DNA of 43,847 nucleotides from Deltaproteobacteria bacterium. Its GTDB lineage: Bacteria; Myxococcota_A; Polyangia; DRWM01; JAAZOP01. Shown piece by piece: positions 1-8,801 of the stretch; position 1 is the stretch's first letter; each line of letters starts with the position of its first letter. A model generated the notes under the pieces. It did no database searches and had not been told where the DNA came from. It was given only the letters and a program-made list of their open reading frames with translations. The stretch lies in assembly GCA_016930215.1 (NCBI GenBank), contig JAFGHH010000375.1, positions 1-43,847 of the forward strand. The letters run 5' to 3'. The translations under genes and the position numbers were made by a program.

Positions 1-1136
1 CAGGCACTGTCGCCGCCGAGCGCGCAGGAGGCGCCCCAGGTGCCGGTGCCGGCGGGTGAACAGTCGGTGAACGCCCCGGAGGAGTCGCCCACGGGCCGAC
101 AGGCCTGGCCGGCTCGACAACCGGTGTCCGCCACGGCGTTGCAGCCGACCGAGCAGAACTGGACGCCGGGCACCGTGCCGCCCAGACCGTCGTTCAACTC
201 GTACGTACACCCGGCGGAGGCCGTGCCGAGCACGATCGCGCAGTCGGTGTGGCTCGCGCAGAAATGCAGGCATCGGTCCTCGGCGGCCGTGCCGACGCAG
301 TAGTAGCCGGCGTTGCAGTCGTCGGTCACGGCCGGCGCGGCCGCAGCCGCGCACGCGGCGTTGTTGCCGCCCGCACCGGAGTAGTCGCAGATCGGGACCG
401 CCAACCCCGCGAGCAGCCCGTCGATCGTGCACTTGAAGCCGGAACTGCACATCCGCTGCAAGGGGAAGTCCGCCACCGTGCACGTCCCGGGGTCGATGAC
501 GTCCGCGTCCGCGTCCCCATCCGCATCCCCATCCGCATCCGCATCCGCGTCCGCATCCGCATCCGCACCCACGTCCTCGTCGACATCCGCATCCGCATCC
601 GCATCCGCATCGGCGCCGGAGTCGCACAGGCACAGGTCACCCTCGCAGTGGCCCCCGGCATAGCCGTAGGCCGCGCAGCGGTCGGAGCAGGCGGCCGAAT
701 CGCACAAGGACGACTCGGCGTCCGCGTCGGCGTCGGCGGCCGAATCGCACTGGCAGAAGTCGCCCTCACAGTGGCCCCCGGCGTAGCCGCCGATCACGCA
801 CGAGTCGCGGCAGGCCACGGGGTCGCACAGCACGACGTCCACCGAACCGTCGCCCGCATCGTCCGGGCCGCCGTCGGGCGGGACGTCCCCGTCGCCGTCC
901 GCATCGGCGTCGGGCCCGCCGGTGCAGCGGCACGTGCCGTCCTCCTGGCAAATGCCGTCGAGCGAACCGGCCGCAAGACACTCGGCCAGACAGGCGCGGG
1001 GGTCGCAGCCGGCGCCGTCGTCGCTCGGGACGACGTCCTCGAACCCGACGTCGGTCGGGTCCGCATCGCCGCCGCCGCAGGCGGTCGGGACGACCAGCAA
1101 CACGAGACCGGGCCAGGGACGGGCGAGACGGCGCAT
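1..1136 (-). CDS. Cys-rich lipoprotein with three defensin-like six-Cys modules (partial)
   Basis: The gene starts at ATG 1136 and runs off the left edge, leaving 378 visible codons. The N-terminus is a lipoprotein signal (VPTAC, Cys20). Three modules follow at residues 44-71, 104-130 and 145-171 with the spacing C-x4-C-x3-C-x9-C-x(4,5)-C-x-C; modules 2 and 3 contain GYAGGHCEGD. They are joined by Asp/Ala linkers, then an approximately 40-residue DADADAD stretch, then a second Cys-rich region of unknown family (about residues 217-378). The CxxxC...GGxC...CxC spacing is that of CSab defensins, a fold known to occur in myxobacteria. The start lies 18 bp after the stop of the upstream vWA lipoprotein, and the upstream AGGAGGA supports this start. 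The protein is likely surface-exposed; its function is unknown. Confidence 0.8.
   Translation of the reverse strand, partial: MRRLARPWPGLVLLVVPTACGGGDADPTDVGFEDVVPSDDGAGCDPRACLAECLAAGSLDGICQEDGTCRCTGGPDADADGDGDVPPDGGPDDAGDGSVDVVLCDPVACRDSCVIGGYAGGHCEGDFCQCDSAADADADAESSLCDSAACSDRCAAYGYAGGHCEGDLCLCDSGADADADADADVDEDVGADADADADADADGDADGDADADVIDPGTCTVADFPLQRMCSSGFKCTIDGLLAGLAVPICDYSGAGGNNAACAAAAAPAVTDDCNAGYYCVGTAAEDRCLHFCASHTDCAIVLGTASAGCTYELNDGLGGTVPGVQFCSVGCNAVADTGCRAGQACRPVGDSSGAFTDCSPAGTGTWGASCALGGDSA
501..611. repeat. GCATCC-type hexanucleotide repeat
   Basis: On the plus strand the motif (tccgca)n recurs with small variations. On the coding minus strand it encodes the Asp-Ala linker of the partial Cys-rich lipoprotein. 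It is a low-complexity coding repeat that could change length by slippage. Confidence 0.75.
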
Positions 1137-1154
1137 CGGCAGGTCCTCCTCCCG

Positions 1155-3179
1155 CTAGCCCGGGACGTCCGGCGGCGGGATGTACGGCTTGACCAGGAAG
1201 AAGATCTCGCGGCTGTCCAGCGGCGTGTACAGGTCGCCCTGCACGTTGATGTTCGCTCGGAAAATCTGCGGCACGTGCGGCAACGGCTCGACCGTGACGT
1301 TGCGGTTGACGTGGATGTCCCAGCAGACGCTGGTCCCCGGGAAGACCCGCGGGAAGTAGTCCGGATGCGTGTCGCCGTCGGAGTCCGCCGTCTCGATGCC
1401 GGTCGTGCAGGTCCGCGTCTCGCCGGTCAGCGGGTCGACAATCGTCGCCCCGCTGGTGTTCGTCTCCATGTAATCGATGAACTCCACGACCGCATCGATC
1501 GGCGGGTCGTGCAACGGCTCGTCGACCCCGTCCGCCGGAATCGCGTCGACCCGGATCGGGATGTTGTGCGCCAGCTGGTCCACCGCATCGACGATCACGT
1601 CGGACAGGCCCGTGCCGTCCGAGGAGATGTTGAACACCAGCGGCGTGCTGGTCGTGGCGTCCACCGAACCGGTCCCGTTCGCCACCTGCTCGAAACCGGG
1701 CCGCGAGCTGCCCGAGTTGATGCCGATGAACTTGATCCGCTCCGCGTTCATCGCGCCCGTGGCCGTGGCGACCGACCGGCCCGCACAACTCTGCGTCGCG
1801 TTCTCGTCGCCGCACTGGATGATGATCTTCACCGCGTCGGGACGGAAACAGGGCCAGCCGACCGTCGCCGCGTCCGTGCAGCGCCGCGGACGCGGCCGGA
1901 CGTCCGACGAGGAATAGCTCGACGTGTCGCCCGTGGCCAGCAGCCACAACATGTCGATGTACGGCTCGGAACCGCCGCACAGGCTGGTCATCGAGCCGAT
2001 CGCGCTCTCCACCGCGCCGATGTCGGTGGTCATGTCCTGGATGTTGTTGATCGCGTTGGAACACCCCGAGCTGGGACAGTCCTCGAACCGCCCCGCCCCC
2101 ATCTGCACGTCGGGAATCCGCGCCGTGATGCCCGGGAGGATGATCGTGCGCAGCCCGCTCCGCAGGTTCGCGATCTCGCCCCCCATCGACCCCGAGGTGT
2201 CCACCGCGATGTAGACGTCGGCCTTCTGCAGGTTCGTCGCGAACACCAGCGTGTCGAACCAGGGGATCGGGTCCTCCTCGTACGGCACCTCGAAGACGAA
2301 GTTGCCCCGCGCCCGCGGGTTGTCGGTCGCGTCGAGCGGGCTGGTGCCGGCGGCGACCTCCACCAGGTCGTTCACCCCGTCCCCGTCGCTGTCCCCACGC
2401 GTCGGGTCCGTGCCGTTCTCGTGCTCCAGCCGGTCCGACAACCCGTCCGCATCGCTGTCCGCGTCCCACATGTCCGGCGTCCCGTCCCCGTCGGTGTCGA
2501 CCGGGTACGTCGCCAGGTCCGCGTCCCCCGCCTCCACCGAGTCCGGGATCGTGTCGTTGTCGCTGTCGTCGTCGAACCGGTCCGGAACCGTGTCGGCGTC
2601 CGTGTCCCTCCCCCGCTCGTCACGGTCCGAAACCGTGTCGTTGTCGCTGTCCGTGTCCTGGTAGTCGGGCGTCGTGTCGCCGTCGTGGTCCGGCGGGGCC
2701 GCGGGGTTCCCCAAGATCTCCTCGACGTCCGGAATCAGGTCGCCGTCGTCGTCGAGGTCGTGCGCGTCGAGCAGCGTGTCGCCGTCCAGATCCCCGCTGC
2801 CCTCGAAACGGTCGAAGATCCCGTTGCCGTCCGAATCGATGTCCCGCGCATCGGGATCGCCGTCGGCGTCGGTGTCGCGCGGCGGCGTGCACGGGTCGGA
2901 ATCCCCCGCCTCGACCTGATCCGGAATCGTGTCGTCGTCGCTGTCGTTGTCCAGATAGTCGGGGGTCGTGTCCGCGTCGCTGTCGAGCCGCTCCGCTCGC
3001 CCCTCGTCCGCATCCGAAATCGTGTCGCCGTCCGCGTCGTCCACCCGGCAGACCACGTCCCCCGCCTCGCCGTAGTCGCGCCCGTCCGGCGGCACGATCG
3101 TGGTGTCGTCGTCGGAGGCCGAGCAGGCGAGCAGGGCCAGAACCCCGAGCAACGGGCCGACGTGTCGCCAACGTCCCAT
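1155..3179 (-). CDS. vWA-domain lipoprotein with thrombospondin type-3-like repeats
   Basis: 674 aa. It starts with a lipoprotein signal (LLAC, Cys19). Residues about 45-275 are Asp-rich repeats of the type DxDGDTIPDxxE, which resemble calcium-binding thrombospondin type-3 repeats. A von Willebrand A domain follows with a MIDAS motif DTSGS near residue 330. A C-terminal part contains DSDGDTHPDYFP, a PGTSVCWDIHV segment and a FFLVKP tail. The ATG at 3179 is preceded by GAGGAGGTGA. It is co-directional with the Cys-rich lipoprotein 18 bp downstream. It is paralogous to the two proteins at 33239-35446 and 35478-37640, and its vWA half is clearly closest to the latter. A metal-dependent adhesion or surface-binding role is inferred from the fold; the ligand is unknown. 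Confidence 0.88.
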   Translation of the reverse strand: MGRWRHVGPLLGVLALLACSASDDDTTIVPPDGRDYGEAGDVVCRVDDADGDTISDADEGRAERLDSDADTTPDYLDNDSDDDTIPDQVEAGDSDPCTPPRDTDADGDPDARDIDSDGNGIFDRFEGSGDLDGDTLLDAHDLDDDGDLIPDVEEILGNPAAPPDHDGDTTPDYQDTDSDNDTVSDRDERGRDTDADTVPDRFDDDSDNDTIPDSVEAGDADLATYPVDTDGDGTPDMWDADSDADGLSDRLEHENGTDPTRGDSDGDGVNDLVEVAAGTSPLDATDNPRARGNFVFEVPYEEDPIPWFDTLVFATNLQKADVYIAVDTSGSMGGEIANLRSGLRTIILPGITARIPDVQMGAGRFEDCPSSGCSNAINNIQDMTTDIGAVESAIGSMTSLCGGSEPYIDMLWLLATGDTSSYSSSDVRPRPRRCTDAATVGWPCFRPDAVKIIIQCGDENATQSCAGRSVATATGAMNAERIKFIGINSGSSRPGFEQVANGTGSVDATTSTPLVFNISSDGTGLSDVIVDAVDQLAHNIPIRVDAIPADGVDEPLHDPPIDAVVEFIDYMETNTSGATIVDPLTGETRTCTTGIETADSDGDTHPDYFPRVFPGTSVCWDIHVNRNVTVEPLPHVPQIFRANINVQGDLYTPLDSREIFFLVKPYIPPPDVPG

Positions 3180-3224
3180 GGACTCACCTCCTCGCGGCTC
3201 CGTCCGGTCCGACCGCGCCCCTCA

Positions 3225-3230
3225 AGGATA
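3225..3230 (-). promoter_or_regulatory. Candidate -10 element for the vWA lipoprotein
   Basis: On the minus strand this reads TATCCT, placing a start site near 3218 and a leader of about 39 nt before ATG 3179. The -35 region at 17 bp (TGGCCC) is poor, so this is a weak call. Confidence 0.3.
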
Positions 3231-3317
3231 CATCGGTCGGCCCCGACGGGCCAGCATCGCCGGAAACGGCCCGACCGTTGCGCCGCAGGGCCCGCGCCGC
3301 CGGACGCCGACCGCCCC

Positions 3318-3932
3318 TCAACCCTCGTCGGGAAGCATCATCGTCCCCGGCCGCACCACCCCCGCCAGGATGATGCCCAGGAACTCCCGCGCCAAGGCGG
3401 GGGCCGCGGGCAACGCGCCGGGGTCCGCCAGCGAGTGGTCGAGCACCTGCTTGAGCGCTCCGAGGATCATCAACGAGGCGACCCGGCGGTCGAGGTCGCG
3501 CACCAGCCCCATCTCCTGCCCGCTGTCCAGCGAACGCTCGATCAGACCCGCCAACCGCCGGTACAACTCGTCCAGCTTGCGATCGAAGCCGGCGTCGAGC
3601 CCCACCGCCTCGCGCAGCAGGATGCGCGTCAGGTCGCGGTTCCGGAGCAGCGTGTCCAGCACCCGACCGACGTTGTCCAGCATCTGACGCGCCGAGTCCT
3701 CCGCCCCGTTCGTCGGGTCGACCCTCCGGATCTTGCTCTCCAGCTCCTGGAACAGCACGTCCAGCAGCTCGTCGAAGATCGCCCGCTTGCTCTCGAAGTA
3801 CAGGTAGAACGTCCCCCGCGCCACGCCGGCCTCGCGGATGATGTCCGCCACCCCGGCCGCATGGTACCCCTTCTCCGCAAACACCTTGCGGGCACACCCG
3901 AGGACCTGCGACCGACGCTCCTCCTTGCGCAC
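3318..3932 (-). CDS. TetR/AcrR-family transcriptional regulator
   Basis: 204 aa from GTG 3932. The N-terminal helix-turn-helix is typical of the family: RKVFAEKGYHAAGVADI, then AGVARGTFYLYFESK (about residues 16-50). An all-helical C-terminal ligand and dimerisation domain follows, ending in a stretch typical of TetR proteins (ILGALKQVLDHSL). The start is uncertain because no strong ribosome site precedes 3932; an in-frame GTG at 3974 has GGGAGGG upstream and would add 14 residues. It is the last gene of the minus-strand run with recA and follows the lipoprotein stop at 4018 closely. It probably represses a nearby or own promoter; the ligand is unknown. Confidence 0.85.
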   Translation of the reverse strand: MRKEERRSQVLGCARKVFAEKGYHAAGVADIIREAGVARGTFYLYFESKRAIFDELLDVLFQELESKIRRVDPTNGAEDSARQMLDNVGRVLDTLLRNRDLTRILLREAVGLDAGFDRKLDELYRRLAGLIERSLDSGQEMGLVRDLDRRVASLMILGALKQVLDHSLADPGALPAAPALAREFLGIILAGVVRPGTMMLPDEG

Positions 3933-4017
3933 GACGGACGATGCTACGTCCGCACGGGCCGTGCGCGCAACCACGCACGAGCCGCCCCGGCCCTCCCGCC
4001 GGACCACGCTCCAGGTC

Positions 4018-4986
4018 TCACGGCCCGGGCGACGACGACGATCCACCCAACAGGTGCGCCAGCGGCACCGAGGCGAGGACGCGCAGGCCGGGAAGCAGCG
4101 CCGCGACGTCCAGCACCGCCTCGAGGTAGCCGGCACCGGGCTCGGGGTCGACCAGCACCGCGCGCGCCGCCCCCTCGAGGTTCAGGATCATCCCGAGCGT
4201 CGAGTCGAAGACCGTCGCCTGCAGCCGGCGCAGCGACTGCGTCGACAGCCGCTCGCCCGCGGGACCGAACAGGACGCAACCGAGCCGCAACTCCTCGGCC
4301 GACTCGGCGGCGACCACGCAGCCCACCGCCCGGGTCTCGGCCAGCAGCCCCGTGGCGTCCAACTCGGCGGCCACCGACGGCGGCCGGCGCCACAGGAACA
4401 ACAACTCCGGCGCCGCGGCCCGACGCCACAGCCGCGCCAACTCCGACGCCGCCGGATCGTCCGCGCACGGCGGGTCCGGACTCCCGACGGCGGCACGACG
4501 GACCACACCCCACGCGCCGTCCACCACGACCACCCAGGACCGCCGCGCCTCCGCCGGCGGGGATCCCTCGGGCGGCACGGACGGCGTGCCTTCCCCGATC
4601 GAATCGAGCGCCCGGGCCAGCGCGGGCGCCGCCGCTCCGGCGGCGACGAACGCGGTGCCCTCCCCGGAACGCTCGACCCGGACCCAGCCGAGGGCGCCGG
4701 GGTCGAGACCGTGGTCGGTGAACAGCGAGGAAACGGCGTCGGCAATGCCGAGCCCGCGCAACAGCGCGACCGGAGCCGGACCCTCCAGCATCGCCCCCGG
4801 ACGCACCAGCAGCACCCAGCCGGGGTCGTCGAAGGCCGCGGGCGGCACGGCCGGAACCTCGGACTCCGGCGCCCCGGCCGGCCGCGGCGCCGCGGGGGCA
4901 CACGCCGCAAGGACCGGCAGCACGACGAACAGCGGAACGACGGACGACCGCTCGAGGGACCGGGCCCGCGACCCGACCCCGGTCAC
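4018..4986 (-). CDS. Predicted lipoprotein downstream of recA
   Basis: 322 aa from GTG 4986; the GTGA overlaps the recA stop, which indicates translational coupling. A signal ending in the lipobox LAAC (Cys29) predicts outer-membrane or periplasmic anchoring. The rest is rich in Ala, Pro and Leu with no motif I recognise. Residues about 40-130 and 230-322 look like mixed alpha/beta with repeated hydrophobic strands ([26 protein letters not shown]). It could be one of the lineage-specific proteins that bind or monitor envelope components, but nothing in the sequence decides this. Confidence 0.7.
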   Translation of the reverse strand: MTGVGSRARSLERSSVVPLFVVLPVLAACAPAAPRPAGAPESEVPAVPPAAFDDPGWVLLVRPGAMLEGPAPVALLRGLGIADAVSSLFTDHGLDPGALGWVRVERSGEGTAFVAAGAAAPALARALDSIGEGTPSVPPEGSPPAEARRSWVVVVDGAWGVVRRAAVGSPDPPCADDPAASELARLWRRAAAPELLFLWRRPPSVAAELDATGLLAETRAVGCVVAAESAEELRLGCVLFGPAGERLSTQSLRRLQATVFDSTLGMILNLEGAARAVLVDPEPGAGYLEAVLDVAALLPGLRVLASVPLAHLLGGSSSSPGP

Positions 4987-6041
4987 TCCACGGGCTCCCG
5001 CACGGGGGCGGCGGGCGCCGCGACAATGCCGCACTTCTCGCGCAGCGCCTCCTCGATCCGACCCGCCAACTCGGTGCGCTCCAGCAGGAAGGCCTTCGCG
5101 GCCTCGCGCCCCTGGCCGATCCGCTCGCCGCCGTACGAGAACCACGAGCCGGACTTCTCGACGATCTCGTGGTTGCTGGCCATGTCGACCAACTCGCCGA
5201 TCCGGCTGATCCCCTCGCCGTAGATCACGTCGAACTCCACCTCGCGGAACGGCGCCGCCAGCTTGTTCTTGACGACCTTGACCCGCGAACGGTTGCCGAC
5301 CACCAGCTCGCCCGCCTTGATCGCGGAAAGGCGGCGGATGTCGAGACGCACGGTGGAGTAGAACTTGAGCGCGTTGCCGCCGGTCGTCGTCTCGGGATTG
5401 CCGAACATCACACCGATCTTCATCCGGATCTGGTTGATGAAGATGACCAGCGTGCGGGAACGGGCGATCGTCCCGGTCAGCTTGCGCAGGGCCTGGCTCA
5501 TCAGCCGCGCCTGCAGACCCACGTGCTGGTCGCCCATCTCGCCCTCGATCTCCGCCTTGGGCACCAGCGCCGCCACCGAGTCGATCACGATCACGTCGAC
5601 CGCGTTCGAGCGGACGATCGTGTCGGCCACCTCGAGCGCCTGCTCCCCGTAGTCGGGCTGGTGGATCAACAGATCGTCCGTGCGCACGCCGAGCCTGCGG
5701 GCGTACGACACGTCGAGCGCGTGCTCGGCATCGATGTACAGCGCGATCCCGCCGAGCTTCTGCGCCTCCGCCACGGCGTGGAGCGCCAGCGTGGTCTTGC
5801 CCGACGCCTCCGGCCCGTAGATCTCCACGATGCGCCCGCGCGCGTAGCCGCCGACGCCGAGGGCGAAATCGAGGCCGAGCGACCCGGTGGGAATGACCTG
5901 CACCGCCTCCACCGCCTCGCCCTGGCCCAGGCGCATGATCGCCCCCTTGCCGAACTGCCGCTCGATCGTGGTCAGCGCCAGCTCGAGCGACTTCCCCCGC
6001 GGGTCCTCCTTGGCCGTCGACTTCGTCGCAACCTTCGCCAT
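4983..6041 (-). CDS. recA: RecA recombinase
   Basis: 352 aa. It is the DNA-dependent ATPase that forms filaments on single-stranded DNA, catalyses strand exchange and triggers LexA self-cleavage. The Walker A motif GPEASGKT, the [10 protein letters not shown] segment, the [10 protein letters not shown] Walker B, the [20 protein letters not shown] signature and a usual-length C-terminal domain are all present. The ATG at 6041 has GAAAGGAAGG upstream. It lies between thpR (19 bp upstream) and a lipoprotein that overlaps its stop. The C-terminal tail is Ala/Pro-rich ([14 protein letters not shown]) rather than the acidic tail of E. coli RecA. I saw no obvious LexA box in the short gap upstream, so control may come from the operon promoter at 8447-8475. 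Confidence 0.98.
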   Translation of the reverse strand: MAKVATKSTAKEDPRGKSLELALTTIERQFGKGAIMRLGQGEAVEAVQVIPTGSLGLDFALGVGGYARGRIVEIYGPEASGKTTLALHAVAEAQKLGGIALYIDAEHALDVSYARRLGVRTDDLLIHQPDYGEQALEVADTIVRSNAVDVIVIDSVAALVPKAEIEGEMGDQHVGLQARLMSQALRKLTGTIARSRTLVIFINQIRMKIGVMFGNPETTTGGNALKFYSTVRLDIRRLSAIKAGELVVGNRSRVKVVKNKLAAPFREVEFDVIYGEGISRIGELVDMASNHEIVEKSGSWFSYGGERIGQGREAAKAFLLERTELAGRIEEALREKCGIVAAPAAPVREPVE

Positions 6042-6060
6042 CTCCCTGACCTTCCTTTCC

Positions 6061-6660
6061 TCACCCCTCGCGGCGGCCGCCCGGGTTGAGCGTCCCGCGC
6101 CACACGGCCTGGTACAACGGCCCCTTGGGCCGCAACGTCGAACGGAACAGGACCACGTCGCGCACCACCGTCGAGCCCAGCTCCTCCGCCGCACGCTCGG
6201 CCACCACCGACGTCAGGTCGGGCGGCGGCGCGCCGCGACGGGGCCGGGCCAACGTCAGGTGCGGATGGAACGGCCGGTCCTGCTCCGGGAACCCGAGCCG
6301 GTCCAGCGCCCGGTTGACGTCGGCCGCCAGCCGCTCCAGCTGCGGAACCCCCTGGTCGAACCCGGCCCACAACACCGACGGACGCCCGGCGTCCGGAAAA
6401 CAACCGAGGCCCCGCAGCGCGACCAGGAACGAGGCGTGCCGGCCGACGAGCGGCCCGAGCGACTCGCCGATGGCGGGTACCTGCGCCTCCGCAATCTCCC
6501 CGAGGAACCGCACGGTCACGTGCAAGTTGGCCGGCAACACCCACTTGGCCGACAACCCCTGCTCCGCCAGCTTCCGCCGCAACTCCGCCGACAGCCGCGC
6601 CGCGGCCTGCACGACCTCCTCGCCCAACGGCACCGCCACGAACGCCCGCATCGTGCGCAT
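6061..6660 (-). CDS. thpR: RNA 2',3'-cyclic phosphodiesterase (2H family)
   Basis: 199 aa from ATG 6660, preceded by GCGAGGAG; a second in-frame ATG lies 9 bp downstream. The two HxTx-type motifs of the 2H phosphoesterase fold are present: HVTVRF at residue 47 and HPHLTLAR near residue 132. The family hydrolyses 2',3'-cyclic phosphates on RNA ends to 2'-phosphates; members were first called 2'-5' RNA ligases. Total length and the FLGEI and [10 protein letters not shown] segments fit ThpR. It sits between the zinc-ribbon membrane protein (20 bp) and recA (19 bp), so it is probably co-transcribed with both. Confidence 0.93.
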   Translation of the reverse strand: MRTMRAFVAVPLGEEVVQAAARLSAELRRKLAEQGLSAKWVLPANLHVTVRFLGEIAEAQVPAIGESLGPLVGRHASFLVALRGLGCFPDAGRPSVLWAGFDQGVPQLERLAADVNRALDRLGFPEQDRPFHPHLTLARPRRGAPPPDLTSVVAERAAEELGSTVVRDVVLFRSTLRPKGPLYQAVWRGTLNPGGRREG

Positions 6661-6680
6661 CGCCAAGACTCCTCGCCGCG

Positions 6681-8438
6681 CTACCGGGCCGGCACGAGTT
6701 GTTCGCCGTCGCGGCTGCAGAACCGGTGCGACCCGGGATAGCTGGAACCGCACTTCGGACAGCTGCGCTCCAACGGCTCCGGACGCCCCTTGAGCCCGGC
6801 ACGGTAGGAGCTCATCCCCAGCCCGTACGGCTGGAGCAGCTCGCGATCGACCGGGCAGAACTTCGATTCCGAGGAATACCCGCGGCCGCACTTCGGACAC
6901 GCCGCGTAGATCACCGTCTTCGCACCCGTGGGCGCCGGACCGGCCAGCAGCGACAGGCCGTCGTCCACACAGAACCCCGCCGCCACGTACTGCCGGCGGC
7001 AGGCGGCGCAGTGCCAGACCGGCGCGGCCGGCGCCGCGACCACGGGCGCCGCCGCGACGGGCGCCGACTGCGGCTCCGGCAACACCGGCGCCGGCACCGT
7101 CGGCCCCGGCGGCGCACGCCCGGCCGGCTCGCCCGCCGGCGGCGCCACCAGCCCGCCGGACGCGCGAACGACCGCAAGGTCGTCGATCTCCGCGTCGGCC
7201 GGGGACCGTCGCCGCCTGCGACCGGCGGCGACGAGGTAGATCGCGACGGCCAGGACGATCGCCACCCCGCCGCCCACGACCAGCCACAACACCCACGAAT
7301 CGTCCGACTCCTCCTCGCTCGCCGACCCGCCGACCGGCCGCGCGGAGGCCTCACCGACCGCGACCCCGCCGGCCGCACCCGGTCCGCCGGCGGCGTCCGG
7401 GATCTGCGCCTGCAGCGACGCCGCGACCTGCGCCCCGCCGACCGGCCCACCCGACTCGTCCACGGGCTCGTCGATCCAGACCGGCGTGACCGTGCCCAGG
7501 CCGTCCTCGAGGCGCGCGCTGATGCGGACCTCGGCCGTCGCGCTCAACCCGCCGACCGTGGCTCGGATCCGCACCGTCTCGCCGTCGCACTGGGCGACGG
7601 CCTCGCAAGCATGGAACATGCCGTCCGAGCCGATCCGGCAGCCCTTGGCGTCCCCGAGCAGCTCGAAACGCGCCTGGACCGCCCCCAGGTCGCAGCCCTG
7701 GGCATCGACCTGGTGGACAGAGAGCGGCGCACGGCCGCCGGGCTGGACGGACTGCACGGCACGCACGCGCAGGCGGGCCGGCGCGCCGGGATGCTCGCAG
7801 CGCCGCGGCGCCGCCTGGGCGTCGGGCAACGTGCGCAGCCCGGCATCGATGCGGTAGAACGCCCCGTCGCGGGCGTCGGGCGCGGCCGCCTCGGTCGTGC
7901 CGGCGTCCTGAACCCCGGCGTCCGTCGCCGCGGGCGCCGCCCGTGTCAGCACCCGCCGCTCGACGATCCGGGCCTGGCAGTTGCTCTCGCGCAGCGTCCA
8001 GTCGTAGTCCGACGTGATGTCGATCTGGATCCGCGTCTCCGTGGCCGTCAGCACGTAGGTCCCGTGCTCGCGCCGCGCGTCGTCGTCCGGCGTCTGGCAC
8101 TCGACGGTCCACCGGCTGCCCGACTTCGAGAACCGCGTGCGCCGCATCGCCGGGTTGTCCGACCAGCAGCGGTCGGAACGACGGCCGCGCGGAAAGACCA
8201 GCTGGTCGCCCTCCTGGGTCACGGCAACCGCGCTGTTCGGACGACTCGAGGAGGACTGCGGGGCGGTGGGACAGTCGCCGCCCCACGACTCCACGGTCAC
8301 CGTCATCGAGCGCTCGACCTCGGTCCACGTGCCCTCGAACGACTGGCCCTCGGCCGTCGCGACCGCGAGCACCACCCCGACCGCCGCGAGCCACCCCGCA
8401 CGACGGAACGCTCTCCCCTTCGCCACACCTGCCGTCAT
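6681..8438 (-). CDS. Membrane protein with three C-terminal zinc ribbons
   Basis: 585 aa. A signal or anchor segment covers residues about 14-32. An extracytoplasmic part (about 33-375) contains a lipocalin-like first half (SFEGTWTEVERSM) and a Cys-pair-rich second half. One membrane helix lies at about 380-402, followed by RRRRR, which predicts a cytosolic C-terminus. That C-terminus has an Ala/Pro linker and then three CxxC...C zinc-ribbon-like units near residues 473, 511 and 556 (CAAC, CPKC and CPKC, each followed by FC). Three such ribbons in a membrane protein suggest nucleic-acid or protein binding on the inner face, but the role is unknown. It heads the thpR-recA run and has a good promoter. 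Confidence 0.75.
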   Translation of the reverse strand: MTAGVAKGRAFRRAGWLAAVGVVLAVATAEGQSFEGTWTEVERSMTVTVESWGGDCPTAPQSSSSRPNSAVAVTQEGDQLVFPRGRRSDRCWSDNPAMRRTRFSKSGSRWTVECQTPDDDARREHGTYVLTATETRIQIDITSDYDWTLRESNCQARIVERRVLTRAAPAATDAGVQDAGTTEAAAPDARDGAFYRIDAGLRTLPDAQAAPRRCEHPGAPARLRVRAVQSVQPGGRAPLSVHQVDAQGCDLGAVQARFELLGDAKGCRIGSDGMFHACEAVAQCDGETVRIRATVGGLSATAEVRISARLEDGLGTVTPVWIDEPVDESGGPVGGAQVAASLQAQIPDAAGGPGAAGGVAVGEASARPVGGSASEEESDDSWVLWLVVGGGVAIVLAVAIYLVAAGRRRRRSPADAEIDDLAVVRASGGLVAPPAGEPAGRAPPGPTVPAPVLPEPQSAPVAAAPVVAAPAAPVWHCAACRRQYVAAGFCVDDGLSLLAGPAPTGAKTVIYAACPKCGRGYSSESKFCPVDRELLQPYGLGMSSYRAGLKGRPEPLERSCPKCGSSYPGSHRFCSRDGEQLVPAR

Positions 8439-8446
8439 CGGAACGC

Positions 8447-8475
8447 ACGATACAAACGGCTCGACCCGCGGTCAA
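8447..8475 (-). promoter_or_regulatory. Sigma-70-like promoter of the recA-containing run
   Basis: On the minus strand the sequence reads TTGACC (8475-8470), a 17-bp spacer, then TATCGT (8452-8447). The match is five of six and four of six to consensus. The predicted transcription start is about 8440, only 2 nt before the ATG at 8438, so the message would be nearly leaderless unless translation starts downstream, for example at GTG 8426. Confidence 0.6.
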
Positions 8476-8697
8476 TCGAAGTCGGGAGCACCACGACGAC
8501 GATTGGAAACCGCCGCGCAACGACGATCCCCGGCGCCGGGCGCCGACCCCCCGAGCAACCGGCCGCCCCCGACCTCGAGAAGACGTCCGTTTCGCTCTGG
8601 ACAACGCAGGATGAACGGAGTACGTAGCGCGTCCGGTCCGCAGGGGACGGACCGACGGAGGTGTGGCGGCGCGAGGCGCCGCCCGGCCCACGGCGCC

Positions 8698-8771
8698 GGG
8701 GCATTAGCTCAACTAGGTAGAGCAGCGGACTCTTAATCCGGAGGTTGCTGGTTCGATTCCAGCATGCCCCA
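8698..8771 (+). tRNA. tRNA-Lys (CTT)
   Basis: The cloverleaf can be folded by eye. The acceptor stem GGGGCAT pairs with ATGCCCC. The D stem GCTC/GAGC, the anticodon loop CTCTTAA (anticodon CTT at 8732-8734), and the T stem GCTGG/CCAGC with loop TTCGATT are present. One mismatch (G-G) sits at the top of the anticodon stem. A is the discriminator, and the CCA end is not encoded. Confidence 0.95.
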
Positions 8772-8801
8772 CCCAGCCGAAAACGAGTATCCTATCCGGG
8801 C

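Noticed and set aside
501-611. CRISPR-like regular repeats
   Set aside because: The unit is a hexanucleotide inside a coding region with no spacers; it encodes an Asp-Ala linker.
249-4721. Very long open frame on the plus strand across 249-4721
   Set aside because: It runs antisense to several clear minus-strand genes (vWA lipoprotein, TetR), and its translation is Arg/Val-rich low-complexity of the sort produced by GC-rich antisense frames.
8598-8626. Promoter for tRNA-Lys (TGGACA, 17 bp, TACGTA)
   Set aside because: The -10 hexamer matches only two of six positions; kept out of the feature list.
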